Below, one piece after another: positions 6,708-7,754 of a DNA stretch of 7,754 bases. The stretch is from contig NZCU01000008.1 of the NCBI GenBank assembly GCA_002688395.1, forward strand, positions 1 to 7,754. Reading direction: 5' to 3'. Under the pieces are notes generated by a model that made no database searches, was not told where the DNA came from, and saw only the letters and a program-made list of their open reading frames with translations. A program made the position numbers and the translations under genes. The first letter of the stretch is position 1, and every line of letters begins with the position of its first letter. Origin of the DNA: Nanobdellota archaeon (GTDB taxonomy: Archaea > Nanobdellota > Nanobdellia > SCGC-AAA011-G17 > ARS1403).

Positions 6708-6915
6708 ACTGATCTTGTGTATAAACAATCTCTAATCCTTTATATGTTTTAGGTAATTCCATTGTATCTTCTAACTCTAATAACTCCTGTAAAACCATAG
6801 ATCCTAATGGATTTAATATTAATAAAGAAGCTTTATTATTTTTTTTAGATATTTCTTTTTTACCTAACTTTATAAGTTCATCGAAACCACAATTTGCTGT
6901 TTCTTTATTTTTCAT
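6682..6915 (-). CDS. Small phage protein, unknown
   Basis: A 77-aa protein. A charged N-terminus (MKNKETANCGFDELIKLGKKEI) is followed by a hydrophobic strand/helix (KASLLILNPLGSMVLQELLEL) and a C-terminal YKGLEIVYTQDQYAEVARVY. The last part could be a beta-alpha element. I recognise no family. The ATG overlaps the end of the upstream gene by 11 nt, and its tail runs into the HU/IHF-like gene by 26 nt or more. Confidence 0.7.
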   Translation of the reverse strand: MKNKETANCGFDELIKLGKKEISKKNNKASLLILNPLGSMVLQELLELEDTMELPKTYKGLEIVYTQDQYAEVARVY

Positions 6916-7270
6916 TGAATGTAAAATTAAAAGTTAATTCAACTTCTTTCTCCTCTTTTGGTATATTTATACTATCAACAACCTGTAATATACCAGAATC
7001 ATCTATATATAAAACCCCCTTTCTTTTAAAATACTTTATATAGTTATCTAAATTAGAATTAGATTTAAACATAAAACGTTCCCTTACTAATTTTCTAGCT
7101 TGAGTACCAAAACGATCATTATTTGCTATATCTCCATCTAGTTCCATAAAGGCAGATAGTATATCTATTTCTTTCTGAGTTAATGGTTCTGGTAATATAA
7201 CATTAATTAATTTAAGGTATTGAGGATAGAAGTTTTTTCTACTTATTTTTTGTTTCTTTATACGTTTCAT
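6905..7270 (-). CDS. Basic helix-turn-helix-like protein, first gene of the leftward operon
   Basis: A 121-aa protein. The ATG at 7270 was chosen over an upstream TTG at 7288 because the -7 promoter box lies between them, so the TTG would not be transcribed. The N-terminus is basic (MKRIKKQKISRKN). NVILPEPLTQKEIDILSAFMEL, GTQARKLVRERF, SNSNLDNYIKYFKRKGVLYID and ILQVVDSINI then form a helical series ending in a strand/turn/strand wing, consistent with a winged helix. A DNA-binding regulator of this operon or a middle/late transcription factor is a reasonable inference, not shown. The mRNA appears leaderless. Confidence 0.7.
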   Translation of the reverse strand: MKRIKKQKISRKNFYPQYLKLINVILPEPLTQKEIDILSAFMELDGDIANNDRFGTQARKLVRERFMFKSNSNLDNYIKYFKRKGVLYIDDSGILQVVDSINIPKEEKEVELTFNFTFNEK

Positions 7271-7274
7271 ACTG

Positions 7275-7306
7275 CAAATATATAACAATTATTCGAAACT
7301 CCAAAA
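7275..7306 (-). promoter_or_regulatory. Bacteroidota-type promoter of the leftward operon
   Basis: On the minus strand TTTTG (7306-7302) is followed by exactly 19 nt and TATATTTG (7282-7275). This matches the Bacteroidota primary sigma consensus (TTTG at -33, TAnnTTTG at -7). With the -7 box placed as in Bacteroides, transcription would start at about 7271, at the ATG at 7270, giving an mRNA with no or almost no leader. Confidence 0.75.
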
Positions 7307-7331
7307 CTTTTTTGATTTTTATTTTGAATAC

Positions 7332-7366
7332 ACGACACCTTATCCCCTCCCAATTTTTTGTGTCGT
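7332..7366 (-). repeat. Inverted repeat competing with helix P1
   Basis: ACGACAC (minus 7366-7360) pairs with GTGTCGT (7338-7332) around a 21-nt purine-rich loop containing GGGAGGGGAUAAGG. The 3' arm shares five bases (7334-7338) with the P1 3' strand, so the two helices exclude each other. Confidence 0.5.
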
Positions 7367-7513
7367 TTGAATTTTCCCAAGAACTTCCGAAGAAGAGATC
7401 TCCATGGATCTTTTCTGCTCAATTAAGAACAGTCGTGTTATATAGTATGATTTGTATATAACATAAGACGTAGTAGCCCCGCTTCATATCATTTGTTTTC
7501 TTGGCGAGGTGTC
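7334..7513 (-). ncRNA. Candidate structured phage RNA (or structured long leader)
   Basis: About 180 nt, roughly 39% G+C by hand count, in a much more A+T-rich region. Minus-strand pairings: P1 GACACCT (7513-7507) with AGGTGTC (7340-7334). P2 CCAAGAA (7504-7498) with TTCTTGG (7383-7377), nested in P1. Inside P2 are TGTTATATA/TATATAACA (7463-7436, 9 bp), CTGTTC/GAGCAG (7432-7415), AGATC/GATCT (7411-7396) and CTTC-TTCG-GAAG (7395-7384), the last abutting P2. A UUCG tetraloop closed by C-G and a G-U pair that would be a C-A mismatch on the other strand favour minus-strand transcription. No intrinsic terminator follows, so it may be a leader of the operon. I do not match it to tmRNA, 6S, RNase P, SRP or tRNA. 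Confidence 0.55.
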
Positions 7514-7528
7514 CTTCATTAAAAGAAG
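7514..7528 (-). other. Small 5' hairpin at the start of the candidate RNA
   Basis: CTTC (7528-7525) and GAAG (7517-7514) pair around a 7-nt loop, immediately 5' of helix P1. It lies just inside the predicted transcript start near 7532 and could stack on P1. Four base pairs are weak alone. Confidence 0.3.
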
Positions 7529-7535
7529 TGATAGG

Positions 7536-7543
7536 CAAATATA
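7536..7543 (-). promoter_or_regulatory. -7 box for the structured RNA
   Basis: TATATTTG on the minus strand, the same octamer as the operon promoter, about 20 nt before the first long helix of the structured RNA. The -33 position 19 nt upstream is only a T-run (TTTTT in place of TTTTG), inside an all-A/T tract that could act as an UP element. Predicted start is near 7532. Confidence 0.45.
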
Positions 7544-7547
7544 CAAC

Positions 7548-7606
7548 TAATAAATTAAATAAAAAAATAATTAATAAAAAAATTTAAAAATATATATATA
7601 TATATA
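7548..7606. other. 59-nt tract without G or C, ending in (TA)8
   Basis: From 7548 to 7606 there is no G or C. The last 16 nt (7591-7606) are eight TA dinucleotides, after A-rich runs such as A7 and TTTAAAAA. Its place between two divergent transcription units suits a DNA-unwinding element, an UP element for the leftward RNA, or a curved spacer. No iterons or initiator boxes are visible beside it. Confidence 0.6.
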
Positions 7607-7636
7607 CGAGATCATAACCCACTATTATCAAAGACT

Positions 7637-7667
7637 CCCACTCAGTTTTGTGTGGGGATATTCCCCA
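7637..7667 (+). promoter_or_regulatory. Two overlapping leader hairpins before the rightward gene
   Basis: CCCAC (7637-7641) pairs with GTGGG (7652-7656) across a 10-nt loop. Alternatively TGGGGA (7653-7658) pairs with TCCCCA (7662-7667) across TAT, extendable by G-U pairs. The two use the same G-run and cannot coexist. The second is also a near-palindromic DNA site (GGGGATATTCCCC), so it could be an operator. No U-tract follows, so it is not a standard terminator. Confidence 0.4.
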
Positions 7668-7695
7668 TGTGTAATTTAATTAAAAAGTATTAATT

Positions 7696-7754
7696 ATGAA
7701 AGCAAAAGTTTTGTATGTATCACAATCGGGCAAATCTGCATCAGTTGCAGTAGA
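7696..7754 (+). CDS. Start of a rightward gene, cut by right edge, unknown
   Basis: An ATG at 7696 opens a frame without stops for 19 codons (MKAKVLYVSQSGKSASVAV) to the window end. The alternating hydrophobic VLYVS strand followed by a Gly/Ser turn looks like a folded domain start, too short to assign. It is preceded by an A/T-rich stretch without Shine-Dalgarno, as usual in Bacteroidota. It is the only rightward gene seen and probably opens the other transcription arm. I found no convincing TAnnTTTG box before it; the nearest, CAGTTTTG at 7643-7650, has one mismatch and no -33 partner. Confidence 0.55.
   Translation, partial: MKAKVLYVSQSGKSASVAV

Noticed and set aside
7271..7288. N-terminal extension of the first leftward gene from a TTG at 7288
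   Set aside because: The extension would be translated from the -7 promoter box itself, so the predicted mRNA does not contain it.
7332..7375. Intrinsic terminator on the plus strand (7-bp inverted repeat followed by TTTGAATTTT)
   Set aside because: The loop is 21 nt, the T-run is interrupted, and no plus-strand gene lies upstream to be terminated.
7340..7405. Minus-strand 21-codon frame (MEISSSEVLG...) in the control region
   Set aside because: The start lacks any leader signal, and the sequence is better explained by the paired arms of the structured RNA.
7271..7695. tRNA, tmRNA, CRISPR array or phage attachment site in the intergenic region
   Set aside because: There is no cloverleaf, T-loop GGTTCGA, repeated spacer pattern or direct-repeat core; no integrase is seen in the window.

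Overview
The window is an A+T-rich piece of a tailed-phage (Caudoviricetes) genome. It carries a large-terminase gene, a holin, a lysis-enzyme candidate, a phage GroES and an HU/IHF-like protein, packed head to tail with 1-47 nt overlaps. The host is probably a member of the Bacteroidota. The main promoter matches that phylum's unusual consensus (a T-rich -33 TTTG and a -7 TAnnTTTG, 19 nt apart), and gene starts lack clear Shine-Dalgarno sites. The gene content is compatible with crAss-like or related marine Bacteroidota phages, but that placement is an inference.

Leftward block (positions 1-7270, all minus strand, transcribed right to left). In order of transcription: a basic helix-turn-helix-like protein; a small unknown; an HU/IHF-like DNA-binding protein; a small acidic unknown; two Cys-rich, probably metal-binding proteins; a GroES-like co-chaperonin; a small acidic unknown; a conserved 182-aa phage protein of unknown role; a 47-aa basic micro-protein; two small unknowns (68 and 112 aa); a putative L,D-transpeptidase-fold lysis enzyme; a helical 103-aa unknown; a Cys-free 600-aa Tyr/Trp/Pro/Gly-rich protein; a holin; and the N-terminal 269 residues of TerL, which runs off the left edge. 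This reads as one late or middle operon linking DNA-binding regulators, folding, lysis and packaging.

Divergent control region (7271-7695). This is the only long stretch without a protein gene. It holds: (i) a strong Bacteroidota-type promoter whose predicted start falls at the ATG of the first leftward gene, so that mRNA would be leaderless; (ii) about 180 nt (7334-7513), visibly richer in G+C than its surroundings, that folds on the minus strand into nested 7-bp helices enclosing four hairpins, one with a C(UUCG)G tetraloop, with its own TATATTTG box just upstream, which is the best candidate here for an undescribed phage RNA; (iii) a 59-nt tract with no G or C ending in (TA)8; (iv) two overlapping hairpins in the leader of a rightward gene.

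Rightward block. Only the first 19 codons of one plus-strand gene (from 7696) are present. The window therefore sits on the junction between two divergent transcription arms, the likely control hub of this genome.
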